A stretch of 64,000 nt of DNA from Topomyia yanbarensis (lineage: Eukaryota; Arthropoda; Insecta; Diptera; Culicidae), in contig NC_080671.1 in NCBI RefSeq assembly GCF_030247195.1, positions 15,698,843 through 15,762,842 on the forward strand. The letters are read 5' to 3'. The notes below the pieces were generated by a model. The model was not told the origin of the DNA. It searched no databases and was given only the letters and a program-made list of their open reading frames with translations. Below are positions 1 to 11,457 of this stretch, in pieces. The position numbers and the translations under genes are program-made. How positions within the stretch are numbered: position 1 is the stretch's first letter; the number at the start of each line of letters is the position of its first letter.

Positions 1-2700
1 ACGAGAGAGAGACACAGACAGACAGACACAGACAGCGTGGGGAGACAACCGGAACGGATAGGAGCAGAAAGCTTTTCTCGCTTGCTGGCTGCCCTCGCTT
101 TGACCAGCATAAATCTGAATGTTGTGGACTTTGGGAAAGGTTTGTGGGATGCCGCTGCTGTAAATACGTCTACCGCCCGAACGTGTGTGAGTGCAGCAAT
201 GTTTCCAAGACCTTCAGCCTACTCCTTAGCTGCTAACACATGTACCTAGATACGAGCTGCACGAATCTTATCGGTGATACGATACGGGGTGGGTTCACGT
301 GGTGAACTGCAGAAGCTTTTCCCAGCTTGAAGAGGACTCTTTTGCGATGTGTGGGATGCAATAGAAGACGAACGCGTGTGAATATTATCGGTCAGTAGTG
401 CGAGTCTGTGTGATGTGGATTGAACCTACTTTCGGGACACAACCGGGAAAGGAGGAGTCAACTTCAACGTTTTTGATCCTGGAGCTCAAGCAGCCAGTAT
501 CAGTGAGTGACGTCACCGCGAACCGTAAACACGTACTCCGGGAGTGTGTGATTGCATAGAGCTACGTGTTTTTCGTGTGAAAGGTTGCCTTTTTTGGGTT
601 CTCCGTTTGATCGTGGACGGAAGTCACTTGTTGGGCATTCCGAGATAAACCGCGTGGATTGGTGCCAAAAATCATATGGTGATAGTTTCGATGACTAGCA
701 AGTCTGTCCGAAAACACAAGGCGAAAATTACGGTAGTTGTTTTTTGGGATGCTAAATATGAAAATGAAAAGTGTGTGGAAAATTGGCACTCTATTTGGTC
801 GCACGTATTCTCTTACTCTCACTGGATGGTGCTCAGTTTGTTTGATTGCAGATTCATCTCTCGCGGCTGGAGCTTTCGCTGTGTGAGTGTGTATGCTAGG
901 ATGCTAGGGCATGTAGCACAGATGTGCTAGGACACGGTGATAGCAAAACAGTGAAAAACTGCTGGATTGTTTGGAACTTTTAGCGTACATTCTGCGAGGA
1001 CGTGGAAGATATCTGTGTTTAACCGCGTGTGTTATTGCGTTATATAAGTCTAAACGATTTTCTGCTGGAAGTCTCACTCGAAACAAGTGTCGATAGCCTG
1101 ATCCCGTAAGTGCTAATTGAGATAATTGCGGTGTGTGCAGAGCTGTCAGTATCAATTAGTTCATCGAGGGCGAATCCACCGTGTTGATGTGGGAGAAAAC
1201 CCTCCCGAAAGTGGCATCGTCATCATCGTCAACCCTACGCTGCTGGACGCACCAGGTGTAATTGAATTTGTAGTCGGCTGGAACGGGTGTGTTTGTTTCC
1301 TATTTTCTTCCGCGTCCGCTAGGCTAATCGCTGGACGTGGGACGGCGTTTATCAGAGACTTAATCACTTATTACACCTCGCCTGGTGACCTTATTCCGTA
1401 TGCGTTCGAAGCCGGATGAAACCGTAGAGAACTGAAGCTGTGCTCGTGTGTGTGTGTATGTGAAGGAAAGGTGCGATTTGTTGAATAATTCATCAATGTG
1501 TGATTAAACAAAATTTCTTGGAAGCACATAGCCACATGCCTATGCGGATTATTGCCAACGTCAACAGCCGACCGGCTAGCGTTTTTGCTCCGAAGGTCTA
1601 ACCACTGAGACGCAAATCCGGATACGATGAAAAGGTAACCAACTTCTGTTTGCTACCACGAAAAAGATAAATTCTACTTCTGTTTTTACGCAACCCTAGC
1701 CAAAACCCATGTCCTTCGCGGTTATATTTTCTGCTGATTTCACTCATTCTAGCGCCTACCTGAAAATGAAATGTTATTGTAGTCGTCTAAAAGTTGGGTT
1801 TTCTGGCAGGCGACAGTAAAACTTACAGCGCCAGCCGGGCTGGAGAGATAAAAACGTCGCGGCTTTCTACGTAACTATAGGATATTACTGTGCGGAAATT
1901 TATGAGTAGCAGCTCTAAGTGATGGATGTTTAATAGAAAGAAAATAAAAATACGACCACCCGCAGACTTCCATCTGGCATCGAGCGAGAGAGCCGATCTC
2001 GGCGGAAGTTGTGCAGAAAATTCGCTGTCTGAAAGAAAATGAAAGCAAAAAAAAAGTAACATAACAATCAGAGAAGGAATTCGTTGTCACTTTTTAGCTG
2101 AATGCGGACAGGCAGAGTCACTCGTGTTTCTCTCTCTGTCACTCGAGATTTGCGGAAGATGTCTTTAGGATTTCATTTCTCAGAAAGGTTTCATCACCGG
2201 TGAGAAAAACGCGTAATGGGTCGGAGGGAAGTGAAGTGAAATTATATTATTTTGTTACTGTAGATTGTCTCTTTTGACGTGTGAAATTGTGGGACACCGG
2301 GAAGGAAGCTTGTTTGCTAAAAGCAGTACAGTTGGATTCAGGAAACCTCGATTCGAAACGATTGTTGTCCGGATTTTAACATTGGAAGCTTTTTAAATGT
2401 TTAGATGCCAATTTTTAAGGATTACTTTCGTACGGATTTTTAGTTTTCGTTAGAACCGAATCGAATGACCAATCAGACCAGAAATGTATTTTAGTTCCTC
2501 AAATGATCGCGACTGACAGAACTCACTCTTTTCAATTATTTTTTGTGCACTCTTATAATATCTTTTAGCTTCAACGAAGTACAATTCCTATTTTCAACAA
2601 GACAAGATACGTAACCAGGATTTTGAGCCTGAACATGTGAGACCACGCCTGATTGCTATTGCGTTATTTATCTGAATTAGCTAAAATCGCACAGAAAATC
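1..2700. other. no recognisable gene; possible host UTR or intron
   Basis: The first ~1.6 kb is richer in G+C than most of the window and opens with a GA/GACA-rich simple repeat. It could be untranslated exon or promoter-proximal host sequence, but I find no convincing coding frame, splice pair or known domain. The short open frames (for example 1126-1419) have no protein-like features I recognise and lack a sensible start. From about 1.7 kb the sequence becomes AT-rich and unstructured. Nothing else could be supported. Confidence 0.3.
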
Positions 2701-2702
2701 AA

Positions 2703-2860
2703 TAAATGATATTGCCTAGGAGTAACAAATCATTCCTCACTATACAGCTCCTGGTAATTCGAAATTGCTTATTGATCAATACCCGCGTCGACCAGGCTTG
2801 AACATATATCGCAGCGGGAAAAAAAGGAATGTTAATCGGACACTTGCTTCCGCTAGAAGC
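2703..2860 (-). repeat. old fragment of tRNA-derived SINE body
   Basis: This stretch aligns by eye, same orientation and same order, with the body of the intact SINE at 63342-63697. Shared blocks include 'ctcctggtaa', 'gatcaatacc' (against 'gatcgatacc') and 'gaccaggc' (against 'ggccaggc'), followed by a G/A-rich stretch containing 'aaaggaatg'. The tRNA-like head is not recognisable here. It is far more diverged than the 63 kb copy, so it is an older insertion. Confidence 0.55.
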
Positions 2861-3035
2861 CGTATATACTACTGCGCAGCACATAGGTGTGGCAGGAAGA
2901 GGGAGATAGTAACGTGAAATTGGGTTGGAGTTCGTACATGTGGAGTACTGGTTACCCTACACGTGAGATGCTAGCCTACATTAGGTCAAATGCACTTCGG
3001 CACAAGAAGTACCACAGTAGATGGACACGACAGCG

Positions 3036-3902
3036 CACAGTGGCTGGAGGCTGGCCAAAACCTCAAAAATTTTATTTCTGAAATATTGATATTTTATATT
3101 TTTCCTGAATTTCTCATGTATTGAATGACGTATATTCAAAATTTTATGATCATTGGATAAGAACAAAATTTTTAACATGAGTGTTAATGTAGCAAAGTCT
3201 AGACTTTTTAATGATTTTCATTTCCGAAACCACCATTGCTCTGTTTACTTCAAATGCATGTTGCTCTTTTGAGTTTGGTCCGATTTTACCACAACTAGTT
3301 TCATTGTGTAGAGGAACGAAAGAACTTGATTAGTGGATAAAATAAGTTTGGTAAATTTGCTTAGAACTATGACTTTTTAGTTCAAATATGTTTGAGGCGG
3401 TCAGATCACAAATACTTTTTTCACTAATGTATTCTGTACAAAATTCGGAATCATTTCGGAACGGTCATATAGAATACATTCTATGGGAAATAACCTCTAC
3501 TTTTCGAATATCATGGTCTCGTTCTGCGCCTAGGTGCGCAAAAAGGTTTAAGGAGATTTTAAAGCTTTGTTGCTGATATGGAGGTGCCTGGTGTTTTGTG
3601 TAAAATAGTTAAACAATCTACAGTAAACCAACATGTTATACAATGGGTTTAAATTAGTGTTCTTCATTTTTTATGATATTGCTGTCATTGGTGAACAGTA
3701 ACGGAAAATCTATCATGAAAACGGGATCATAGTTATAAGAAAGGTTCAATGACACTGTATGGAAAAATGAATTTAATATTTTTCGACTTTTGACATAAAA
3801 AATGAGCTCAGCACCTCAAAATTAGCTTAAATTGTGATTTTCAGCCAAATTAGGTAACATTTGAGGTTTTGTCCGACTTTTGTTTGAAGACCCGCCACTG
3901 TG
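3036..3902. mobile_element. non-autonomous DNA transposon, ~867 bp
   Basis: The left end begins CACAGTGGCTGG and the right end, read as reverse complement, begins CACAGTGGCGGG. Both ends carry the block CAAAACCTCAAA about 20-40 bases further in, so the two termini are inverted repeats. The 5 bases 'cagcg' flank it on both sides (3031-3035 and 3903-3907), consistent with a target-site duplication. The TIR start resembles hAT-type ends, but hAT usually makes 8 bp duplications, so the superfamily is uncertain. No transposase frame is seen inside; ORFs here look random. Confidence 0.6.
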
Positions 3903-4716
3903 CAGCGTGATCGCATCGGGCTCTTCCTCTTTCGTTCGCAGACTATCACCGAGGCTAGACGCATAGGTAAGTTGCTCCGTACAGGCCAAGTGCCTTTCCG
4001 GCTAGCGAGCGGTCGGTTAAGCCGAAGCATTTGGCAGAACCCCACAATGGCGATCCTGCCAGATTTGCCATTAACACAATGGCAAATAAAATGTAGAACT
4101 GAAAAAAACAGAAGCTTATTACAGTTTGAAAATCTTGCGGATCGTGACGACCGCCATTTTGAGAATCATTTTCAGTGTCACTTCTGCCAAAAACGAAGTG
4201 TCGTTAACTGGAGTGGAAAGTGACATCCACTACAAACTAAATCTGGTTACTTCCGGGAACGAGTTGGGACAACCGTTCACACGAAAAGCTTTCTCAGGAA
4301 AGTTGTTTTTACGAGCTGGTAAAGCGCCCAACATTGAAACAAATCGTAAAGTAAAAACAACTTTACCTGCGTGCTGAGACTGGCGTTGAAAAATCCGCCT
4401 GCAATTGACAAGTTGGGATAACCGTCCAGAATTAAAAAAGTAAAGTAGACGCGACTATAAAATTACCAAATGATGAACAGTATGCGAGACAGAAAAGTGA
4501 AATGGGACATTCACTAGTTTAAAAGCGACAAGTGTAGAGATGCGATGCCTACAACACATATGTTAAACATTTGCATAAAACGGTAGACTCCGTTGCAAAC
4601 CTATATTGTTACCATCATTTGTTACGAACAGTACGTTGGGACGTCTACTGATAATTCGTTTTTATGGTAGACTAATCGTAGTTGTTTTATTGCATTCGTA
4701 TATTTCTCTAACCGAA

Positions 4717-5765
4717 ATGTCCGTAGACGGAAAATACGTGCGAGCACCGGCTAACGACACGCAAACGGGAGTGAATCTCGATGATTCGATATATTCCGAC
4801 GAACTGCTTTCTTCTGAGCTCGGAGCTGTTGAGGAAACTGAGTCGGATGGGTTAAAACACATCGAAACGTTGCAAGTCGTCACAACGGTCGACGAAGTAA
4901 CTCCGACAGAAAGTGAAGTTGAAGCACAACCACCTCCACTTTCGACTAATACCAGTTTGTACGAAAGGATCGCTCACCTTGAAAAAGTAATCGTCCAGCT
5001 TACCAAGTCGCTGGAACCTTCTCAAAGAGACAGGCAGCCTATCAAAGAAGACGGCAATGTTTCTGAGCGTGCCCCGTTGGGCGAAAAGGGCTGGGCGAAT
5101 CCTGACGAAAACTGCTCATCGAATCGAACTAGCACTACTATCCGGTGGGAACACATTCCCCCATTCCCAAAAGACGTACCTGCCAACAAGCTGTGGGAAG
5201 CATGGCAGCGCTTCCTCGAAAACTTCGAGATAGCAGTGTCGCTATCCAATGTATACGATCCTGTTTGCCGTGCCAAGTTACTTTTCTTATCAATGGGTAC
5301 AGAACTACAAGGAATCGTCCGGGCTGCTAAACTGCGGCCGAATCTTGACGACTTAAGTTGCTACTCTACGTTTGTGAGTAATGTGGATGCACACTTGAAG
5401 TCTATGACAGACATATCATCGGAACACGAAGCATTCACCGGAATGCAATAAGGAAGAAGCGAATCGGTTGTTGCATTTCACTTTAGGCTCACGGAGAAGG
5501 TGAGGTTATGTGGATTTAGCCCGGATGACCAGGAGCGATTCGTCCGCACGCAACTACTTAAGGGCATGCTGAACAAAGAGTTAGCAAAAACCGCTCGTAC
5601 ATTCGGCTATGAAACGAATTACATCGTACAATCAGCCACCAGAGACGAAGCTTATGAAGCAGAAAACAGGCAGAACGATAACCATACTCAGGTAGCAAAC
5701 GCAGTCAGCCAGCGGAGCAACAGAGAAAGGTTTAAGAACCTTACTAAACCAACGGAACCGCATTA
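4717..5765 (+). pseudogene. gag: gag-like protein of gypsy-type element, one stop
   Basis: The first in-frame ATG is at 4717; an upstream open extension to 4606 lacks an ATG. The frame runs to TAA at 5449-5451 and continues in the same frame from 5452 to about 5765, so a single nonsense codon splits it. The N-terminal ~120 residues are acidic and low in complexity with a short coiled-coil-like stretch. The middle has a capsid-like helical block starting around 'WEAWQRFLENFEI'. No CCHC zinc knuckle is found before homology to protease starts, so the nucleocapsid end appears deleted. The role is inferred from position and capsid-like pattern. Confidence 0.7.
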
Positions 5766-5789
5766 TGGGTTAGGGTTGGACGGCCTGGG

Positions 5790-6939
5790 TAGGGTAGAAA
5801 TTGGTCGACCTGAGGCCAATAAGTCTTCCACAGAACCAAGAGCTTCGCGCATACGGGGTCAGGAAACCTATGCCTATCTGCCACGCATTCAGAACTCAAG
5901 TGGAAGTAATGGGGATGACGAAACCAACTACATTGGCTGAATTCCTGGTAGTCGATGAAGGTCGCCGATCCTTGCTCGGTAGGTCAACAGCGAGTGAGTT
6001 GAGGCTATTGGAAGTGGGTATAGCAGTAAATAGTTGCGAAAATTCCACCACAATGGAGGTATTCCCAAAAATGCCGGGAGTTAGAGTTAAATTTAGCGTG
6101 GACAAAACAGTCGCTCCCGAAAAGAACGCTTACTTTAATGTTCCGGCCGCTTACCGTGAAGGAACAAGGCAACGCTTAGAAGAAATGGAGGCTCGTGGCA
6201 TTATAGAGCGAGTCCATGGAGCACCAGAGTGGATAAGCGGAATGTCGGCTATGTCGAAAAGCAAGAATGATTTCCGTCTGGTGGTGAACATGCGCTCACC
6301 TAATAAAGCGATAAAACGAGAATATTTTTGCCTTCCCCTATAGAACGAGATGAAGATTAAGTTGCACGGATCTCGATTTTTTACGAAACTGGATCTCAGT
6401 AACGCCTTCTACCATCTCAAACTTGCAAAAGAATCGAGGAATTTGACTACGTTCCTCACTGAAAGCGGGATGTATCGGTTCACCCGACTGATGTTCGGAG
6501 TGAACTGCACGCCCGAAATCTTCCAGCGGGAAATGTGCCGATTATTAGAAGGTGTAGAGAATGTCATCGTCTACATAGACGATATTCTTATTTTCGCCGA
6601 TTCTTTGGAAGCGCTTCGCTCGACAACCGCGAACGTGTTGAAAATACTTCGAGAGAATAATTTGACTTTGAACACGGCAAAATGCGAATACGAGAAAACG
6701 CACATAAAATTCCTCGGTCACGAGCTAAATGACAAAGGTTTTCATGTAGACGAAGCAAAAATCAAAGACATTCGTAAATTACGGCAGCCCAATACAGTAT
6801 CCGAGCTACGCAGCTTCTTGGGTTTGGCTTCGTTCCTTAGTTTCTACATCAAAAACTTTGCCGACCTCACAAGTCCTTTTTGGGCCGTATCCACAGCAAA
6901 ATCCTGGTTTTGGGGAGAAAATCAAGACAATGCGTTTAA
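5790..6939 (+). pseudogene. pol: pol N-part: protease C-terminus and reverse transcriptase
   Basis: The frame opens with the C-terminal part of a retroviral-type aspartic protease (motif 'RSLLGRSTASEL'), but the DTG/DSG active-site segment is missing, so the deletion near 5765-5800 removed both it and the gag zinc knuckle. The RT follows, with 'FRLVVNMR', 'TKLDLSNAFYHL', 'RLMFGVNCTPEIFQ' and the catalytic 'VYIDDIL' (about 6570-6592), then 'IKFLGHEL' and 'LRSFLGLASF'. One in-frame TAG at 6341-6343 splits the frame. The RT is otherwise full length, up to the MITE insertion at 6936-6939. Confidence 0.85.
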
Positions 6940-7412
6940 GGTTCAAGTTACCTTTTTTAAGCATGTGTTAGAATTGAACGCTTGGTAGTGTGCGTAGAAA
7001 AATTTGTGTTCAGCTTTGCCACCGGATTATCCATTTAAACCTTTTTAAAACTCTAAAAGAAGAATATCAGTCGATTTATTAGATCATCAAGATTCAATTC
7101 ATGCAAAATACCTGCTGGAAAAACCATCGGCTTAGCTAAATGGTGCTTTTGAAAAAGTGGCTGTGGTTTTTTCATTGCGCAGTTGTGTTGCGTACCCCAG
7201 CTCGGTGTGGTAGTGTGATAAAAAATCACAGCCACTTTTTCAAAAGCACCATCCAGCTAAGCCGATGGTTTTTCCAGCGGGTATTTTGCATGAATTGAAT
7301 CGACTGATATTCTTCTTTTAGAGTTTTGAAAAGGTTTAAATTGATAATCTGGTGGCAAAGCTGAACACAATTTTTCTTACGCATACTACCAAGCCTTGAG
7401 GTAACTTGAGCC
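6940..7412. mobile_element. TTAA-flanked palindromic MITE, copy 1
   Basis: The ends are GGTTCAAGTTACCT on the left and, as reverse complement, GGCTCAAGTTACCT on the right. The element is flanked by TTAA at 6936-6939 and 7413-7416, the target duplication typical of piggyBac-type elements. The two halves are long inverted repeats (about 200 bp) around a short centre near 7190, so the single strand would fold into one hairpin. A second copy lies at 42701-43191, nearly identical apart from an ~18 bp indel. It lies inside gypsy pol, and the pol frame reads straight through if one TTAA and the insert are ignored, so the insertion is clean. Minus-strand ORFs inside are shadows of the palindrome. Confidence 0.9.
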
Positions 7413-7881
7413 TTAAGGCGGTAAAAGAAGCAATTACCAACTGTACAACTGCCTTGGGATATTTTTCCGAGCACGACGAAACCATATTATATACTGATGC
7501 CTCGCCAAACGCGCTTGGAGCTGTTCTCGTACAGAAAAATAAATGCCACCCACCGCGGATCATAAGCTTCGCATCAAAAGCATTGACACCTTCTTTCTTC
7601 TTGGTAGGCATTTTACGTTGAGAACAGATGCAGAAGGCATAACGTTTATCCTAAATCGAACTCGTGAAAACTCGAAGCTTGTCCTTACTAGAGCAGACGG
7701 CTGGGCCCTTCGATTAAGCCCATATGACTACGATGTCGAATTTGTACGTGGTCGGGACAACATCACGGACCCTTCCTCCAGATTGTACATTGGCAACGAT
7801 GCCCCGTTTGACGACCATCTCAGTCCGTGGGAAATAGCCAGCTTAGAGGTGAATAGGGTTCTTAACCGAAGAACAAATTAG
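7413..7881 (+). pseudogene. pol: pol C-part: RNase H domain with internal deletion
   Basis: Resumes pol after the MITE. The start of a Ty3/gypsy RNase H is clear ('ILYTDASPNALGAVL', first catalytic Asp), then 'SFASKALTP'. At about 7590 the frame shifts and homology jumps to 'GRHFTLRTDAEGI', skipping the segment that normally carries the catalytic Glu of the 'E.LA.vwa' helix. It continues through 'YDYDVEFVRGRDN' and 'DPSSRLY' and stops at 7879-7881. Deletion plus frameshift make it non-functional. Confidence 0.8.
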
Positions 7882-8604
7882 AGAAGCTACAGCACAGGAT
7901 CAAGAGTTACAACATGTGATCGACTCTTTGGACAGCAATGATTGGCCAACGGGTTTGAAAAAGTATCAAACCATTGCCGGCGACCTCTCCTTGAACAACG
8001 GGTTTCTTGTGAAAAATGGTTGTGCTATAAACCCGTCCATACTTTGAGAAAAAAAACTCTGGAATTGGCACATGACGGTCACCCGATGGTAGCCAAACAG
8101 AAGAGCATACTTAGAGAGCATGTGTGGTGGCCTGGTATGGCTGCAGCGGCCGAAAACTGGGTGAAGTCTTGCCAACTTATTGCGCGCAAAGGAGTATCCA
8201 AACCACTTTCTCGACACTTTTATTTCCACAACAAAACGGGATGGTGGAAAATTACATGAAACTCATTAATCGAGCGATGTCGGCGGCTGTCAGCTGTAAC
8301 ACGAGTTTCATGGACGAGTTACGAGCTGCGGTTAATGCTCACAATGCTGCTGCTCACAGAATGACCGGTGTTCCACCTGAGGAAGTTTTCTTGGGAAGAA
8401 AAATCAAACGTCGATTACCATTATTGACACACATGAAACCTGATTTCTATGATAATGTCCTTAACATGAAAGACAAGGAAGCAAAAATTCACGGCAAGCA
8501 ACGAGAGGATGCTCGAAGAGGGGCTCGGAAATGTAACGTTAAACCAGGTGACACCGTAATCATTGAGCGATCCCGTCGGGATTGTACTTATCATACGCGT
8601 TAAG
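7862..8604 (+). pseudogene. pol: integrase remnant lacking most of catalytic core
   Basis: At least three reading frames are needed. A linker runs in frame 2 from 7862. An HHCC-type zinc domain follows in frame 1 (HxxxH in 'LAHDGHP', then 'HVWWPGM' and a Cys in 'KSCQ'). Near 8190-8230 homology jumps to the end of the core in frame 3 ('PQQNGMVEN', containing the Glu of DDE) and then the C-terminal basic domain ('GRKIKRRLPLL', 'KPGDTVIIER'). The two core Asp residues and their surroundings are missing. The frame ends at 8601-8603. Confidence 0.8.
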
Positions 8605-9078
8605 TATAACAGCCTATACGGCAGTATTACTGTCATCCCTTAGAGAAGGATTTCGGTACATCTAGCTTATCAATTTACTTAGCTGCGTTTCTCTGAGACA
8701 TATGTGCCTATTTTCATTCGGCACTTTGAATTATCCTAGAATATTCCCACTGGTAATTTATCGCACCAATAGCGAGCCGTGACAAATGTAAGTAGGGGTG
8801 TGCCCACTACTCGGGTTCTGATTTGCCTGGCAGACCCTTTGTCAGGGCCACCTAGGTGCCTCTAAAAGAAATTTCGGATTTTCGTAGCACAACAAAAAGG
8901 TAAACAAGCAAATATATTACTTTTACCGTTCATTCTTCCGAAACTCTCCTCTGCTATATTTTTCCGACCGACCGGGACTCCAACGGCCGTGTTCTCCTGT
9001 TGGTATCGTTGGCTGCTCCGGCAGCGGTCCTTAGCAATTAGCCGGGGAGGTGAGCTTTGTTCCTTTGTCCGAACCTCC
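8605..9078. other. gypsy 3' flank; no gene recognised
   Basis: Sequence between the integrase remnant and the next element. The last ~100 bases are G+C-rich (8970-9078) and do not match the region upstream of gag, so I could not define a 3' LTR. The stretch may be the element's 3' untranslated region plus older insertions. Confidence 0.3.
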
Positions 9079-11457
9079 CTACACTGATAGAATATATTCG
9101 TAAAGCGCTATGCATTAGTTTCGTACAGATAATTTTCATAAAATATACGAATTTTTCGTAACATATAATGAATCGTTCGTAGTTCTATTGAAACACATTA
9201 TTTTTTTATTACGAATTTTTCGTGAAAACCACGAAACGACTTTCGTTGGCTTAGTACGGAACAGCTTCGTTCGGCAAACGAATTGTTCGCTGCTATATAC
9301 TTTATAATATTTACGAGCACCATTCGTCGAACCGTCAACGTCAACAGAGCTTCAATAGAGGTAGAATATGGAGTCATTGTTGCTATACGTCAGATAATTG
9401 TTGATGTTCACGTCGGTCTCGATCTGGCTATTTAGTAGCCGTATCCGTGTCCGCCGGTTTCAGGAAGATTTTCTAAACCTCTTCCGCTTCTAGTTGATCC
9501 AGAGTCCGGAGCAGTACGGATTCAGCTGAGCCATCGCTCGATGGTTTTGCATGAATAATTTTGAGTTTTTCTCTGCCGGAGCAATATAAAAGAATATTCT
9601 AATAAATACGAAAACTTCTCTTAGATGAACGAAATGAATTCGTGTGACCAACGAGATTGTTCATAATATACATAGACGTTTAATAAAATAAACAAAACAT
9701 TGCGTTTCATTCACGAAAATTAATGTCGTTTTCAACGACAGCATTCGTGCAATGTACACTAAATAAGTAAAATTCACGAAAACTTTCGCTCATCAAGCGA
9801 ACATTTCTTCATATCACAATAAAATCGATTTTGCCAGATCTGTTTTTTAACTAAAAAATCGGTGTTGTCAAACATCGATCCCAAAGGATCGAATGAAAAA
9901 ATAAGAAGATAATAAATACGAAAACTTTTCTAAAATGAACGAAATGAATTCGTGCGACCAACGAAGTCGTTCGTAATATACACAAACATTTATTGAAATA
10001 AACGAATGATTTCATTTCATTCACGAAAAACAATGTCGTTATCAACGATAACATTTGTGCCATGTACACTTGATAAGTAAAAGTTACTAAAACTTATGTT
10101 CATTAAACGTCCATTTCTTCACACCACAATCTTTCTAGTACTCAATAATAATGAGCAGGTTGATCTAGAATCGAATTTGCCAGATCGATCTTTTTAATTA
10201 ATAAAAAATCGTTGCTGTCAAACATTGATCCTAAAACATCGAATGCGACAAACGAAATCGTTTGTAATATATATAAACGTTTGTTAAAATACACCAAACA
10301 TTTCGTTTCGTTCACGAAAAATAATGTCGTTATCAACGATTACATTCGTGCAATGTAACCTAAATAAGTAAAATTCACGAAAATTTTCGTTCATCAAGCG
10401 ACCATTTCTTCGTACCACAGTAAAATCTATTTGGCCGCATCGATTTTTTTAAATAAAAAAAATCGATGTTATCAAACATCGATCCCACATGATTGACTGA
10501 AAACAATAAGATAAGCTAGTGATACGAAAACTTTTCTAAGATGTACAAAATGTATTCGTGCGACCAACGAAATCGTTTGTAATTTACACAACTGTTTATT
10601 AAAATAAACGAAACATTTCGTTTCATTCCCGAAAAATAATGCCGTTTTCAACAATAACATTCATGTAATGTGCACTAAATATGTAAAATTTACGAAAACT
10701 TTCGTTCATCAAGCGGCCATTACTTCACACCACAATCTTTTTAGTCGTCAATAGAAGGGAGCAGGTTGAATTAAAATCGATTTTGCCAGATCGATGCTAA
10801 AATATCGATTGAAAAAATAATATGCCAATGAATACGAAAACTTTCCTAAGATGAACGAAACGAAATCGTTCATCTTATACATAAACATTTATTAAAATAC
10901 ACGAAACATTTCGTTTCGTTCACGAAAAATAATGTCGTTATCAACGATTACATTCGTACAATGTAAACTAAATAAGTAAAATTTACGAAAACTTTCGTTC
11001 ATCAAGCGGCCATTTATTCGTACCACAATAAAATCGATTTGGCCACATCGATTTTTTTAAATAACAAAATCTATGTTGTCAAACATCGATCCCAAAAGAT
11101 CGACTGAAAACAATAAGAGGATAATAAATACGAACACCTTTCTAAGATAAACGAAATTAATTCGTGCGACCAACGAAATCTTTCGTAATATACACACACG
11201 TTTATTAAAATAAACAAAACATTTCGTTTCATTCACGAAAAATAATGTCGTTATCAACGATAACATTCGTGCAGTATACATTAAACGTGTAAAATTTACG
11301 AAAGATTTCGTTCACCAAGCGGCCATTCTTGTTCATGAAATGAACGAAACCTACTATTTAGAATGCACGAAAATACTTCGTTGCAGAAAACGACGAATGA
11401 ATTCGTGTATGGTATGATCGATTTCATTATATTTACGAATTTATATTATCAGTGTAG
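9079..11457. mobile_element. TIR-bounded element with internal satellite, ~2.4 kb
   Basis: The ends are CTACACTGATA on the left and the same 11 bases as reverse complement on the right, each followed within a few bases by ATTCGTAAA-like sequence. Inside are many copies of 'cgaaa/tttcg' motifs and an ordered tandem satellite (see 9600-11330), plus a G+C-richer unique stretch at about 9340-9560. A fragment of the right end recurs at 56354-56616 in the opposite orientation, showing that it is a dispersed family and not only a local satellite. No transposase is encoded, so it would be non-autonomous. I see no clear target-site duplication. Confidence 0.7.
9600..11330. repeat. tandem satellite with two-subunit higher-order repeat
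   Basis: The marker 'aatgtcgtt' or close variant occurs at 9722, 10032, 10323, 10638, 10931 and 11244. Spacings alternate 310, 291, 315, 293 and 313 bp, so two related but distinct ~300 bp subunits alternate in a ~605 bp unit. One subunit type carries 'gagcaggttga' (near 10155 and 10759); the other carries a hairpin-like 'aaaatcgatgtt...aacatcgat' (near 9860, 10460, 11070). About three higher-order units are present. Repeated minus-strand ORFs (9851-10069, 10142-10336, 10472-10660, 11057-11281) are shadows of the satellite. Confidence 0.85.

Larger units (their letters stand above)
4717..8604 (+). mobile_element. degraded Ty3/gypsy-type LTR retroelement (coding part)
   Basis: The order gag, protease remnant, reverse transcriptase, RNase H, integrase is the Ty3/gypsy (Metaviridae) order, since integrase follows RNase H. 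I could not recognise a pair of LTRs, a primer-binding site or a polypurine tract, so the true ends are undefined; 3903-4716 and 8605-9078 may hold untranslated or LTR sequence. The coding part has in-frame stops, frameshifts and several internal deletions that remove catalytic residues. A TTAA-flanked MITE (6940-7412) interrupts pol. It is inactive. Confidence 0.85.

Noticed and set aside
4606..4716. N-terminal extension of gag
   Set aside because: Open but has no ATG; the first ATG of the frame is at 4717.
7053..7474. Minus-strand ORFs duplicated at 42796-42996
   Set aside because: Both lie inside the palindromic TTAA MITE; the similarity is due to the two MITE copies.
9851..11281. Four similar minus-strand ORFs (about 60-75 codons) that look like a gene family
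   Set aside because: They repeat because they lie in the satellite units; start and stop positions follow the unit length and the peptides have no domain.
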